This document shows positions 1 to 8,287 of a DNA stretch of 64,000 bases, one piece after another. The stretch comes from Streptomyces brevispora (GTDB lineage Bacteria; Actinomycetota; Actinomycetes; Streptomycetales; Streptomycetaceae). The notes below the pieces were generated by a model, which worked only from the letters and a program-made list of their open reading frames with translations, had not been told where the DNA came from and did not search any database. Made by a program: the position numbers and the translations under genes. The first letter of the stretch is position 1, and every line of letters starts with the position of its first letter. Location of the stretch: positions 4,464,001 to 4,528,000 of the forward strand of contig NZ_VIWW01000001.1 in NCBI RefSeq assembly GCF_007829885.1, read 5' to 3'.

Positions 1-595
1 CGCGCACCAGGGTCTGGACGCGCTCGTCGGGGAAGGTCAGCCGCTGCATCCAGTCGAGGATCTCCTCGCCGAGCAGGGTGGCGGCGAACGAACCGGGCGT
101 GGTGGAGACGGTCTTCAGCACCCGGGCGAGGTTGTGGTACCTGCGTGGGACCGGGTAGGAGGGCGCCCCGCCCCAGGTGATCATCCGGCCGAACATCATC
201 GAGTGCCGGCACTCGTCGGCTATCTCGGTGAGGGCGTAGCGGACGTGGTTGCTGGTCACCGGCTTGTCGTAGATGTGCCGGACCAGCAGCTGCATGAGGA
301 TGATCTCGAACCAGATGCCGAGCGAGGCCAGTGAGGCCGCCTCGTGCCGGGCCAGTTCCTGCCGCTGTTCCTGCGACATCCTCCGCCACATCGGGGTGTC
401 GTAGAGGGAGACCAGCTCGGGCGGCCAGAACCACTTGCCGTCCTCGACCGCCGCGTCCCAGTCGAGCTCCTTGTCGGGGTCGAAGGAGTGCTTGGCCGAG
501 GCCTCCAGCAGTCGTTCGGCGATCTGCTCGCGGTCCCGGAGCGGGCCGAGTGCGTCGCGGAGCAACTGCACATCGTGTTCGGTCACTGTCGTCAT
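1..595 (-). CDS. AurF-like diiron oxygenase family protein (partial, N-terminal 198 residues)
   Basis: The gene runs off the left edge, so only the N-terminal 198 residues are visible. It looks like a member of the AurF-type diiron N-oxygenase family, helical-bundle proteins whose two irons are held by Glu and His. Visible candidate ligands are Glu85, Glu97, the Asp-Glu-x-x-His motif at 127-131, and Glu178. The ATG at 595 is preceded by GAGGTG about nine bases upstream. The next gene is a divergently transcribed ferritin-like protein with a similar N-terminal layout. The family also includes simple fatty-acid or cofactor oxidases, so the substrate cannot be told from sequence. Family-level call only. 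Confidence 0.75.
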   Translation of the reverse strand, partial: MTTVTEHDVQLLRDALGPLRDREQIAERLLEASAKHSFDPDKELDWDAAVEDGKWFWPPELVSLYDTPMWRRMSQEQRQELARHEAASLASLGIWFEIILMQLLVRHIYDKPVTSNHVRYALTEIADECRHSMMFGRMITWGGAPSYPVPRRYHNLARVLKTVSTTPGSFAATLLGEEILDWMQRLTFPDERVQTLVR

Positions 596-638
596 GGCTG
601 GAGGCACCTCGCACATGGGTTACCGGCGGTCACTTCTT

Positions 639-667
639 ATGAGACCTTCTGTCAGCAAGCCCGTCAA
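639..667 (-). promoter_or_regulatory. Candidate promoter of the AurF-like gene
   Basis: Read on the minus strand, TTGACG (667-662) is followed after 17 bases by TCTCAT (644-639). The -35 match is good and the -10 match poor. The 178-base divergent region 596-773 must hold promoters for both diiron genes. A TTGACC at 686-691 on the plus strand could serve the right-hand gene but has no convincing -10. Confidence 0.3.
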
Positions 668-773
668 TCCCTTGCGCACGACTTGTTGACCCGGCGTCTA
701 CCAACGTGTGAACCTGCCAACTGAGCCAAGCGACAGGTGACTTGTCCGAGCATGCGAGGCGAAGGAGCCGTCC

Positions 774-1892
774 GTGTCGACCCACGACCTCTACACCACC
801 GCCCCCGACCAGCCGCTGTGGACGGTGCCCGCCTCGGGTGCCGCCCGCTTCAGCTGGGACTACGACGACGGCCGCGAGCGCCTTCTCGCCCTGTACCAGA
901 AGGGCAAGGACAAGCAGTGGGACGGCAACAAGCGCATCGACTGGAGCCTGGAGGTCGACCCCACCGACCCGCTCGGCACCCCTGACGAGGCCCTCACCCT
1001 GTACGGCACCCCGCACTGGGCGAAGATGACCGAGAAGGACCGGGGCGAGCTGCGCAAGCACTACACCTCCTGGCAGTTCAGCCAGTTCCTCCACGGCGAG
1101 CAGGGCGCGATGATCTGCGCGGCCCGGATCGTGGAGTCCGTCCCCGATCTCGACGCCAAGTTCTACTCCGCGACCCAGACCATGGACGAGGCCCGGCACG
1201 CGGAGATCTACGGCCGGTTCCTGCACGAGAAGATCGGGATGCTGTACCCGGTCAACGACAGCCTCCAGGGCCTGCTCGGCGACACCCTGCGCGACTCCCG
1301 CTGGGACATGCCCTACCTCGGCATGCAGGTCCTCATCGAGGGACTGGCCCTGGCCGCCTTCGGCATGATCCGCGACACCACGACCAAGCCGCTGCCCAAG
1401 CAGATCCTCGCGTACGTGATGCAGGACGAGGCCCGCCACGTGGCCTTCGGCCGGATGGCGCTGCGCGACTACTACAAGCAGCTGAGCGACGCGGAACTGC
1501 GCGAGCGCGAGGAGTTCGTCATCGAGGGCTGCTACCTGATGCGCGACCGGCTCAGCGGGGTGGAGGTGCTGGAGAACTTCGGCATCGCCAAGCAGGAGGC
1601 CAAGGATCTCTCCGAGCACTCCGAGTTCCTCCAGCTCTTCCGCAAGCTGCTGTTCAGCCGGATCGTCCCGTGCGTCAAGGACATCGGGCTGTGGGGCGAG
1701 CGGCTCCAGAAGGCCTACGTCGACATGGGCGTCCTCGAACTCGGCGACTCCAGCCTGGACCTGCTCATGGCCCAGGACGAGGAGATCGCCGAACAACTGG
1801 ACCGGGACCGGTTCGAGACCGAGGAGCAGGCGCGGGTGGCGGAGGTCGCGGAGGCGATCGCGGACGGCGGAGCGGACCCGGCGGCCTCCTGA
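774..1892 (+). CDS. Ferritin-like diiron protein
   Basis: A 372-residue helical protein with two Asp-Glu-Ala-Arg-His motifs (138-142 and 218-222). With Glu109 and Glu189 these give the four-carboxylate, two-histidine set of ferritin-like diiron proteins such as ribonucleotide reductase R2 and R2-like oxidases. The GTG start at 774 has GAAGGAG seven bases upstream. It is divergent from the AurF-like gene, and both proteins share an N-terminal pattern of Asp-Trp, Tyr-x-Thr-Pro-x-Trp, then Arg-x-Glu-Leu, so they may be distant paralogues. The C-terminal 40 residues are acidic and probably disordered. Substrate unknown; oxidase or oxygenase activity is inferred from the metal motifs. Confidence 0.75.
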   Translation: MSTHDLYTTAPDQPLWTVPASGAARFSWDYDDGRERLLALYQKGKDKQWDGNKRIDWSLEVDPTDPLGTPDEALTLYGTPHWAKMTEKDRGELRKHYTSWQFSQFLHGEQGAMICAARIVESVPDLDAKFYSATQTMDEARHAEIYGRFLHEKIGMLYPVNDSLQGLLGDTLRDSRWDMPYLGMQVLIEGLALAAFGMIRDTTTKPLPKQILAYVMQDEARHVAFGRMALRDYYKQLSDAELREREEFVIEGCYLMRDRLSGVEVLENFGIAKQEAKDLSEHSEFLQLFRKLLFSRIVPCVKDIGLWGERLQKAYVDMGVLELGDSSLDLLMAQDEEIAEQLDRDRFETEEQARVAEVAEAIADGGADPAAS

Positions 1893-1932
1893 ACGGGGCG
1901 GGCCGGCGGGAGCGTTGAGTAGGGTCGTCCGC

Positions 1933-3027
1933 ATGTATGAGACCGAGAATGCCACCGGTCCGCCGACGGACCACTCGGACCGGCGGGCCGCCTACGGTTC
2001 CGTGTCCACCCACCTGTCGCTGATGAGCGATCGCCGGCTCGGCGAGGCCGTCTCCGCGGCCACGCCGCTGGGGTCCGGCATGGGCGGCAGGTCGGCGGAG
2101 CTGGATGTGTGCGGGACGCGAGTCTTCGTCAAACGGGTGCCGCTGACGGACCTCGAACTGCGGCCGGAGAACGTGCGGTCGACCGCCAACCTCTTCGGGC
2201 TGCCGACGTTCTACCAGTACGGGGTGGGCTCGGCCGGATTCGGGGCCTGGCGCGAGCTGGCCGCGCACACGATCACCACCAACTGGGTCCTCGGCGACGT
2301 GTACGGGGACTTTCCGCTGATGTACCACTGGCGGGTCCTGCCGGATTCCGCCCCGCAGGGTTTCGCCGACGAGTTCGGCGGCATCGACGGGGCCGTCGCC
2401 CACTGGGAGGGCTCCTCGGCCGTACGCGCCCGGCTGGAGGCCGTCGGCCGGTCATCGGCGAGCCTGGTGCTCTTCCTGGAACATGTGCCGCAGACCCTCG
2501 CGGCCTGGCTGAGTGACCGCCGTGCGGCGGCCCGGGAGGGCGGGGAGGAGCCGCCGTACGAGTGGCTGGACGCGGCCCTGGCCCGCGGGGCGGACTTCAT
2601 GAGTTCCCGCGGGTTCGTGCACTTCGACGCCCACTTCGGCAATATCCTGACCGACGGCCGCTCGATCCGCTTCGCGGACTTCGGCCTCGCCCTGAGCTCC
2701 GGGTTCGACCTCTCCGCGGACGAGTCCGAGTTCCTGGCCGGCCACCTCGCCCACGACCGCCACTACCTCGCCGGCCATCTGGTCCGTCACCACTTGCTCG
2801 ACGGCGTGTGCGACGCGGCCTTCCTGCGCGCCTGGATCGCGGGCGACCGGCCCGATGGCGTCCCGCCCGGGGCCGCCGCGGTCCTCGACCGGCACGCGGC
2901 GCCCGCCGTCGTCCTGGACGGCTTCCACCGCCGCCTGCTGACCGTGAGCAAGCGGACGCCCTATCCGGCGGCCGCCATCGCCCGGGCCGCGGCTACGTCA
3001 GCACCAGCCACTGCCGTCCGTCGATGA
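1933..3027 (+). CDS. Protein kinase-like / aminoglycoside phosphotransferase-fold protein
   Basis: A 364-residue protein with kinase-fold landmarks in order: a glycine-rich stretch near residue 50, Phe-Val-Lys (candidate ATP lysine) near 65, His-Phe-Asp-Ala-His-Phe-Gly-Asn as the catalytic loop near 230, and Ala-Asp-Phe-Gly as the metal loop near 248. The Asp-Ala-His-x-x-Asn form is more like small-molecule phosphotransferases and atypical kinases than eukaryotic-type Ser/Thr kinases. I chose the ATG at 1933; an in-frame TTG at 1915 would add six residues. The 3' end overlaps the convergent DinB gene by 35 bases. Substrate unknown. Confidence 0.6.
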   Translation: MYETENATGPPTDHSDRRAAYGSVSTHLSLMSDRRLGEAVSAATPLGSGMGGRSAELDVCGTRVFVKRVPLTDLELRPENVRSTANLFGLPTFYQYGVGSAGFGAWRELAAHTITTNWVLGDVYGDFPLMYHWRVLPDSAPQGFADEFGGIDGAVAHWEGSSAVRARLEAVGRSSASLVLFLEHVPQTLAAWLSDRRAAAREGGEEPPYEWLDAALARGADFMSSRGFVHFDAHFGNILTDGRSIRFADFGLALSSGFDLSADESEFLAGHLAHDRHYLAGHLVRHHLLDGVCDAAFLRAWIAGDRPDGVPPGAAAVLDRHAAPAVVLDGFHRRLLTVSKRTPYPAAAIARAAATSAPATAVRR

Positions 3028-3610
3028 GTTCGCGTGCCGCGTCGAGGTGACCGGCATGGCACGCGGTCTCGGCGATGACGTGCAGCAGGACGTCGCGCAG
3101 GGTGTGCAGGTGCGGTTCGCCGAACAGCTCACGCGGCCACCAGGCCAACGGGGCACCGGCGTCCGCGGCGGCGACGACGACGGCGTTCGCGAGCTCCGTC
3201 TCGGCGCGATACCGGTCGAGGACCTCCGTGCCCGTGACGCCGGGCGCCACCTGCCAGGCATCATCGATCTCGTCCAGGGCCGCGATGACGGCCCGGTCAC
3301 CCGCGAACACGGCACCGAACCAGAACCGTTCGACATCGAGCGCCAGATGCTGGACGAGCCCCAGACAGCTCCACCCCGACGGCAGCACGGGCCGCCGCAG
3401 CGCATCGGCGTCCAGCCCGCCGACCATCTCCAGGACATGGCGGCGCTGCCCGTCCAGGCAGGAAAGGAGCGCCCGGATCTCGGCGTCGGGGTCGGTGACC
3501 CCGGCGCCGGGGCCGGCGTCGGGGCCGGTCCGGGGTTCGTTCTGTGTCCCGGTCCCGGTCCCGGTCCCGCTCTCGGGTCGGGTCACTGCGTCATCTCCCC
3601 GGTAGGTCAT
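2993..3610 (-). CDS. DinB family (DUF664-like) protein
   Basis: A 205-residue protein. A low-complexity N-terminus (Gly-Thr dipeptides, then Gly/Pro/Ala-rich, to about residue 45) leads into a DinB-type four-helix bundle. Spaced histidines in Val-Gln-His-Leu, Leu-Leu-His-Val and Cys-His-Ala-Gly-His are the usual metal ligands; related proteins include mycothiol- and bacillithiol-dependent transferases. The ATG at 3610 is preceded by CTGGAG. The reading frame stays open further upstream but there is no better start there. It overlaps the kinase-like gene tail to tail by 35 bases and diverges from the ADP-ribosylglycohydrolase gene, 88 bases away. Thiol substrate and reaction are unknown. Confidence 0.75.
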   Translation of the reverse strand: MTYRGDDAVTRPESGTGTGTGTQNEPRTGPDAGPGAGVTDPDAEIRALLSCLDGQRRHVLEMVGGLDADALRRPVLPSGWSCLGLVQHLALDVERFWFGAVFAGDRAVIAALDEIDDAWQVAPGVTGTEVLDRYRAETELANAVVVAAADAGAPLAWWPRELFGEPHLHTLRDVLLHVIAETACHAGHLDAARELIDGRQWLVLT

Positions 3611-3698
3611 GTCTCCAGAATCCCATTGATGCGGCTGGTCCGGGTGATTCGGCCGAAAACGGCTGTACGGTCCCGGACCGCTGCGGAAGGATGACGTC

Positions 3699-4589
3699 AT
3701 GGCCTCAACCACCGTCGAAGCGGACCTCGCCGCCGCCCACCGCAGTCTCGAAGGGCTGGCGCTCGGGGACGCGTTCGGGGAGCGGTGGTTTCGGCTCTTC
3801 CGGGAGCCCCGGCAGGCGTACAACGAGGTCAGGGCGCGGCGGATGCCCCCGGAGCCCGTGTGGAACTGGACCGACGACACCGCCATGGCCCGTGCGCTTC
3901 AGCGGGTGCTCGACGAGCACGGGGAGGTCGAGCAGGACCGGCTCGCGCTCTTCTTCGCCTTGGCCTTCGACGCCGATCGGGCGCGGGGGTACGGCCACGG
4001 CATGCACATGCTGCTGCCCGAGCTGCTGATCTCACCGGGCGACTGGCGGACGCTGGCCCCCCAGCTGTTCGAGGGCGGCAGTCTCGGTAACGGTGCCGCG
4101 ATGCGGGTCGCGCCGCTCGGGGCGCGCTTCCGCCGGGACGTCGACCACGCGGCCGAACAGGCCGCGTTGCAGGCGGAGGTCACCCACGCCCACCCCGCGG
4201 GGATCGCGGGCGCGGTGGCGGTCGCGGTCGCCGCGGCGCTGGCGGTGCGGGGTGCGTTCACGCTGGACGAGGTCGTCGCGCGGACCCCCGCGGGGCCGGT
4301 GCGCGACGGTCTGGCGCGGGCCGCTGAGGTGCCGTTCGACACCGAGCCGTGGCGGGCCGCCGACCTGCTCGGCAACGGGCAGCGCATCCGCGCCGACGAC
4401 ACCGTGCCGTTCGCCCTGTGGACCGCGGCCAGGCACCCGGACGACCTGGAGGCGGCGCTCTGGGCGACCGCCGAGGGATTCGGGGACGTCGACACCACCT
4501 GCGCCATCGCGGGCGGGGTCGTCGGCGCCGCGGTCGGGGTCGACGGCGTGCCCGCCGAGTGGCTCCGGCGCCGCGAGCCGCTGAACTGA
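3699..4589 (+). CDS. ADP-ribosylglycohydrolase family protein
   Basis: A 296-residue ADP-ribosylglycohydrolase-fold (DraG/ARH-type) protein. Family landmarks are all present: Gly-Leu-Ala-Leu-Gly-Asp-Ala near residue 20, Trp-Thr-Asp-Asp-Thr near 55 (dimagnesium ligands), Gly-Asn-Gly-Ala-Ala-Met-Arg near 130, and Gly-Asp-Val-Asp-Thr-Thr near 267 (second metal motif). It should remove ADP-ribose from a protein or small molecule, but no ADP-ribosyltransferase gene is nearby to name the target. The ATG at 3699 has GGAAGG upstream. Length is typical of the family and no key residue is missing. Confidence 0.85.
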   Translation: MASTTVEADLAAAHRSLEGLALGDAFGERWFRLFREPRQAYNEVRARRMPPEPVWNWTDDTAMARALQRVLDEHGEVEQDRLALFFALAFDADRARGYGHGMHMLLPELLISPGDWRTLAPQLFEGGSLGNGAAMRVAPLGARFRRDVDHAAEQAALQAEVTHAHPAGIAGAVAVAVAAALAVRGAFTLDEVVARTPAGPVRDGLARAAEVPFDTEPWRAADLLGNGQRIRADDTVPFALWTAARHPDDLEAALWATAEGFGDVDTTCAIAGGVVGAAVGVDGVPAEWLRRREPLN

Positions 4590-4646
4590 ACCGGCCGCCC
4601 CGGCGGTTCGAAATCGTGTTCGTGCACATGACGTAACTTGGGCGCC

Positions 4647-5534
4647 ATGACCACCCCGCCGCCGCAGCCGCCGCAGGGTCCGTACGGAGCGCCGCAGGGC
4701 CCGTACGGAGCCCCGCCTCCGCCCCAGCAGAACCCGTACGGCCAGCCGAACCCGTATGCCCAGCAGGCCCCGTACGGGCAGCAGAACCCGTACGCGCAGC
4801 CGCCGGCACCCGGGCCGCAGCCCTTCGGTCACCCGCAGGGACCGCCGCCCTTCGGGTTCCCGCAGGGACCGCCGCCGCCCCGGAGGAGCAGGACCGGGCT
4901 GATCGTCGGGATCACCGTCGGCGCGGTGGTGGCGGCAGGCAGCATCGCGTTCGGTGTCTCCCGGCTGGCCGACTCCGGGGTGTCGGCGGTCGGCGGTGGG
5001 TTCCCCGCGGCCAAGTACCGGCTGACCGTGCCCAAGAAGCTGCTGGACGAGGAGTACACGCTGCTCAAGGACTCCTCGTCGACCGAGGGGCGGGAGATCG
5101 AGAAGACCTACGACCCGAGCATCCGCGATGCGAAGGCCGTCGTCACCCAGTACACCTCCTCCGCGGGCGGCACCCTGGTCATCTCAGGGCTGTGGGGACG
5201 GATCAAGGGGCCCGAGTTCACCCGGGACAAGATCCTTGAGGGGGCCACCCAGGCGAAGGGCATGACCATCGCCGTACCCGCCAGGGAGTTCACCCCCGAC
5301 GGGTACGGGGTCACCGTGTCCTGCCAGGTCGTGCGGGCCAAGGACGGCGCGATCACCAGCACCATCCCCATGTGCGCCTGGGGCGACGACAACACCGCGT
5401 CCTTCGTCGCCGTCGTCACGCCCGAGATCGCGCTCCGGGCCCCCGAGAAGGTCGACCTCGAAAGGGCGGCGCTGGACACCGCCCGGGTCAGGGCCGAGTC
5501 GCGCAAGCCGATCGGCGCCACCGAAGCGGGCTGA
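4647..5534 (+). CDS. Proline-rich single-pass membrane protein
   Basis: A 295-residue protein. Residues 1-80 are almost entirely Pro, Gln, Gly, Tyr and Asn in repeats built on Pro-Tyr-Gly and Asn-Pro-Tyr. One transmembrane segment follows at about 86-107, then an extracellular domain of about 185 residues without a motif I recognise. The topology (cytoplasmic Pro/Tyr-rich tail, one helix, outer domain) is common in actinobacterial envelope proteins. I chose the ATG at 4647; a TTG at 4638 would add three residues. No operon partner: it is 57 bases after the glycohydrolase gene and convergent with the amidase gene. Confidence 0.7.
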   Translation: MTTPPPQPPQGPYGAPQGPYGAPPPPQQNPYGQPNPYAQQAPYGQQNPYAQPPAPGPQPFGHPQGPPPFGFPQGPPPPRRSRTGLIVGITVGAVVAAGSIAFGVSRLADSGVSAVGGGFPAAKYRLTVPKKLLDEEYTLLKDSSSTEGREIEKTYDPSIRDAKAVVTQYTSSAGGTLVISGLWGRIKGPEFTRDKILEGATQAKGMTIAVPAREFTPDGYGVTVSCQVVRAKDGAITSTIPMCAWGDDNTASFVAVVTPEIALRAPEKVDLERAALDTARVRAESRKPIGATEAG

Positions 5535-5651
5535 TCGGCTCCCGGTCCCGGCCCCGGTACATGAAGGCCGTCGGTGTGTCCTTGTCCCCCCCACACGGTC
5601 ATGTCCGGCCGACCCGGCTCACCTGGGCTGTGGCCGTGGGCTCATTCGCTG

Positions 5652-6791
5652 TCATGGCCGCACACCGGTCAGCACCCTTTCCGCCGCAGCGGCCATCCCG
5701 AGCAGCGAGGCATCGGCACCGCGCCGCGCCACCAGTTGGAGCCCGACCGGGCAGCCGTCCGGGGTGAATCCGGCGGGCACACTCGCCGCGGGATGCCCGC
5801 TCAGGTTGAACGCCCAGGTCAGCGCGGTGGAGAGGAGTTCGCCCGGTCCCTCGTGGCCGTGCGGGCGGTTGGGGGTGACCGGGGTGAGGAGCAGGGGCAC
5901 GCCGTCGAAGAGGGCGTCCAGCCTGCGGTCGTTCTCGCGCCGGAGTTCCCCGGCGGACGGCGCCGCCTCCCCGCTCCGTACCGCCTGCCAGGCCGCCGCC
6001 GGGTCGAGCAGGTCGCAGCCGCCGCCCACCAGCCGGATCACCCCGGCCGCCGCCAGCCGTCGCACCGCGCCCCGCACCACCGTCTCGACCTCCGGGTCGA
6101 CGTCCGCGTACCCCAGGTCCGGGCTGTGGACGGCGCGCAGGGGCAGCTTCGGCACCGCCGGTTCGTACGTGTCCAGGACGCAGCGCAGATAGACGTGCGC
6201 GTGCGCGGCCGACCGGGCCAGCACCCCGGCGGAGGCGAGGCCCGAGCGGTCGGGGGAGGGCAGCAGCCCGTTGGTCGTCTTGAGGCCGAACACCCCGCAC
6301 CAGGCGGCCGGGATGCGCACCGACCCGGCCCCGTCGCTCCCGGTCGCCAGTTCCACCAGCTCCGCCGCGACCGCCGCCGCGGAGCCCGCCGAGGAACCGC
6401 CCGGCGTCCGGTCGGCCCGCCAGGGATTGACCGTGCGTCCGTGGGCGCCCAGCCCCCAGGTCTGCCAGTGCGTGCCGGGGCCCGGCACGGAGGTCGAGCC
6501 GACCGGGACGCCGCCCGCCGCGATCAGCCGCCGGGCGGCGTACGAGCCGATTCCGGTGGGGCCCTTCACCGTGAACGGCAGCCCGGCCAGCGGGAGTCGG
6601 GCCGCGCCGGGCAGCCGGGCGAGTGCCTCCGTGTGCCAGATGTCGAGGAAGGCGCAGAGTTCCGGATCCGCCCGCTCGATCGCGGCCAGTGCCCCGCGTA
6701 CGTCGGTCCGCCCGATCGAGGCCGACAGCCCTGGTACGGCGGTCCGTTCGGCTGCGGCCGGTGGCCCGGAGGCGTCCCTGGAAGCCGTCAT
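5652..6791 (-). CDS. Amidase signature family protein
   Basis: A 379-residue amidase-signature hydrolase. The Ser-cisSer-Lys machinery is visible: Phe-Thr-Val-Lys near residue 74, Gly-Gly-Ser-Ser-Ala-Gly-Ser near 122-130, and Gly-Ala-Gly-Ser-Val-Arg-Ile-Pro near 150. It is shorter than the usual 450-500 residues, with a compact C-terminal half. The start is five bases downstream of the stop of the penicillin-binding protein gene, so the two are almost certainly co-transcribed and translationally coupled. That placement suggests a cell-wall amide or peptide substrate, but this is only inference. There is no signal peptide, so the enzyme should be cytoplasmic. Confidence 0.8.
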   Translation of the reverse strand: MTASRDASGPPAAAERTAVPGLSASIGRTDVRGALAAIERADPELCAFLDIWHTEALARLPGAARLPLAGLPFTVKGPTGIGSYAARRLIAAGGVPVGSTSVPGPGTHWQTWGLGAHGRTVNPWRADRTPGGSSAGSAAAVAAELVELATGSDGAGSVRIPAAWCGVFGLKTTNGLLPSPDRSGLASAGVLARSAAHAHVYLRCVLDTYEPAVPKLPLRAVHSPDLGYADVDPEVETVVRGAVRRLAAAGVIRLVGGGCDLLDPAAAWQAVRSGEAAPSAGELRRENDRRLDALFDGVPLLLTPVTPNRPHGHEGPGELLSTALTWAFNLSGHPAASVPAGFTPDGCPVGLQLVARRGADASLLGMAAAAERVLTGVRP

Positions 6792-6795
6792 GGAC

Positions 6796-8253
6796 TCAGT
6801 CTCGCAGGGCCGCTTCCATGACGGAACGGGCGATCGGAGCGGCGTTGCCGCCGCCGCTGATGTCGGCCCGGTCGGCGGCGGCGTCCTCGACGACCACAGC
6901 GACCGCGACGGCCGGCCGGGCGGAGTCCTGTGCCTGCGCCCAGGAGATGAACCAGGCATACGGTGTACCGGAGTTGCCGACGCCGTGCTGGGCCGTGCCG
7001 GTCTTGCCGCCGACCGTCGTCCCGTCGATGGCCGCGTTGGTGCCGGTGCCGTCGCGCACCACGTCGATCATCATCCGGCGCAGCCGCGACGCCGTCTGCG
7101 GACTCATCGCCCGGTGGTAGGAGCGGGACCCCGTCGTGTGGACGGTGGAGCCGCTGTGCGTGGTCGTGCGGTCCACCAGATGCGGGTACATGAGGTCGCC
7201 GCCGTTCGCCACGGCCGAGGCGACCATCGCCATCTGCAGCGGGGTCGCCGTCGTGTCGAACTGGCCGATCGAGGAGAGGGCCAGCTGGTCGTCGCTCATG
7301 TCGGTGTCGAAGTTGCTCTTCGCCACCCCGGACGGGATCTTCAGCCCCGTGTCGTTGAAGCCGAACCTGCCGACGGCGTTCACCATGCCTTTCAGCCCGA
7401 CCTGCACCCCGAGGTGAGCCATCACGGTGTTGCAGGAGACCCGGATCGCCTCGGCCAGGGACGCCGTGTCGCAGCCGCTCGCCTCGTCGGGGAGCGTGGT
7501 CGAGGTGCCCGGCAGGACGTAGGGGGAGGGGGTGTCGGTCTCGGCGTCCGGATCGGTGACGACCTCCGAGTCCAGCGCCGCCGCCGCCGTCACGATCTTG
7601 AAGGTGGAGCCGGGCGGATACGTCTGCCGGAAGGCCCGGTTGAGCATCGGCTGGCTCCGGTCCGCGTTGAGCTCCCGCCAGGCGTCGGTGACGGACGAAC
7701 CGGTACCGGAGAGCCGCCCCGGGTCGTACGACGGGGTGGAGACCAGGGCCAGGATCTTGCCGGTCGCCGGCTCGATGGCCGCGACGGCGCCCCGCCGGCC
7801 GCCGAGCCCCACATAGGCGGCGCGCTGCATGGAGTCCTTGATCGTGGTGATGACATCGCCGCCGGGCTGCCGGCTGCGGGTGGCCTCGTTCCAGAGGGGG
7901 AACGGGGCGAGCATCGAGGCGGTGCCGGAGAGGATCGGGTCCTCGGCGTTCTCGATCAGGGTGGTGCCGTACGTCTGCGAGGCGTATCCGGTCACCGGGG
8001 CGTACAGCGGGCCGTAGCGGTAGGTGCGCTCGTAGGCGAGTTGCTCGCCGGTGTCCTTCGAGCCGGTTACGGATCTGCCGTCGACCAGGATGTTGCCGCG
8101 CGGCTGGTCGTAACGGTCGATGGTGGTCCGGCGGTTGGCGGGGTTGTTGTCGAGGGAGGGGGCCTCGAAGACCTGGACGCGGGCGGCGTTCAGCAGCAGC
8201 GCCACGAGCAGCAGCAGACAGAAGCCGGCGGCGCGCCGGATGTAGCGGATCAT
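6796..8253 (-). CDS. Class B penicillin-binding protein (PbpA/PBP2-like transpeptidase)
   Basis: A 485-residue peptidoglycan transpeptidase. An N-terminal membrane anchor at about 10-25 is followed by a dimerisation domain and the transpeptidase domain. The three penicillin-binding motifs are intact: Ser-Thr-Phe-Lys with nucleophile Ser216, Ser-Cys-Asn at 273-275, and Lys-Thr-Gly near 425. No PASTA domains are present. It starts 35 bases after the RodA/FtsW gene and ends five bases before the amidase start, making a three-gene operon. RodA-type polymerase plus class B PBP is the standard glycan-strand synthesis pair. The main fha-pknB-linked copy normally sits near the origin; no kinase or FHA gene is here, so this is probably an additional pair. 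Confidence 0.9.
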   Translation of the reverse strand: MIRYIRRAAGFCLLLLVALLLNAARVQVFEAPSLDNNPANRRTTIDRYDQPRGNILVDGRSVTGSKDTGEQLAYERTYRYGPLYAPVTGYASQTYGTTLIENAEDPILSGTASMLAPFPLWNEATRSRQPGGDVITTIKDSMQRAAYVGLGGRRGAVAAIEPATGKILALVSTPSYDPGRLSGTGSSVTDAWRELNADRSQPMLNRAFRQTYPPGSTFKIVTAAAALDSEVVTDPDAETDTPSPYVLPGTSTTLPDEASGCDTASLAEAIRVSCNTVMAHLGVQVGLKGMVNAVGRFGFNDTGLKIPSGVAKSNFDTDMSDDQLALSSIGQFDTTATPLQMAMVASAVANGGDLMYPHLVDRTTTHSGSTVHTTGSRSYHRAMSPQTASRLRRMMIDVVRDGTGTNAAIDGTTVGGKTGTAQHGVGNSGTPYAWFISWAQAQDSARPAVAVAVVVEDAAADRADISGGGNAAPIARSVMEAALRD

Positions 8254-8287
8254 GGCCGGACCCCTTGCGCGGTCGACGGGTACGGGG

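Noticed and set aside
3611..3886. An N-terminal extension of the DinB-family gene
   Set aside because: The frame is open upstream, but the start at 3610 has a good ribosome-binding site and the extension would overlap the divergent glycohydrolase gene.
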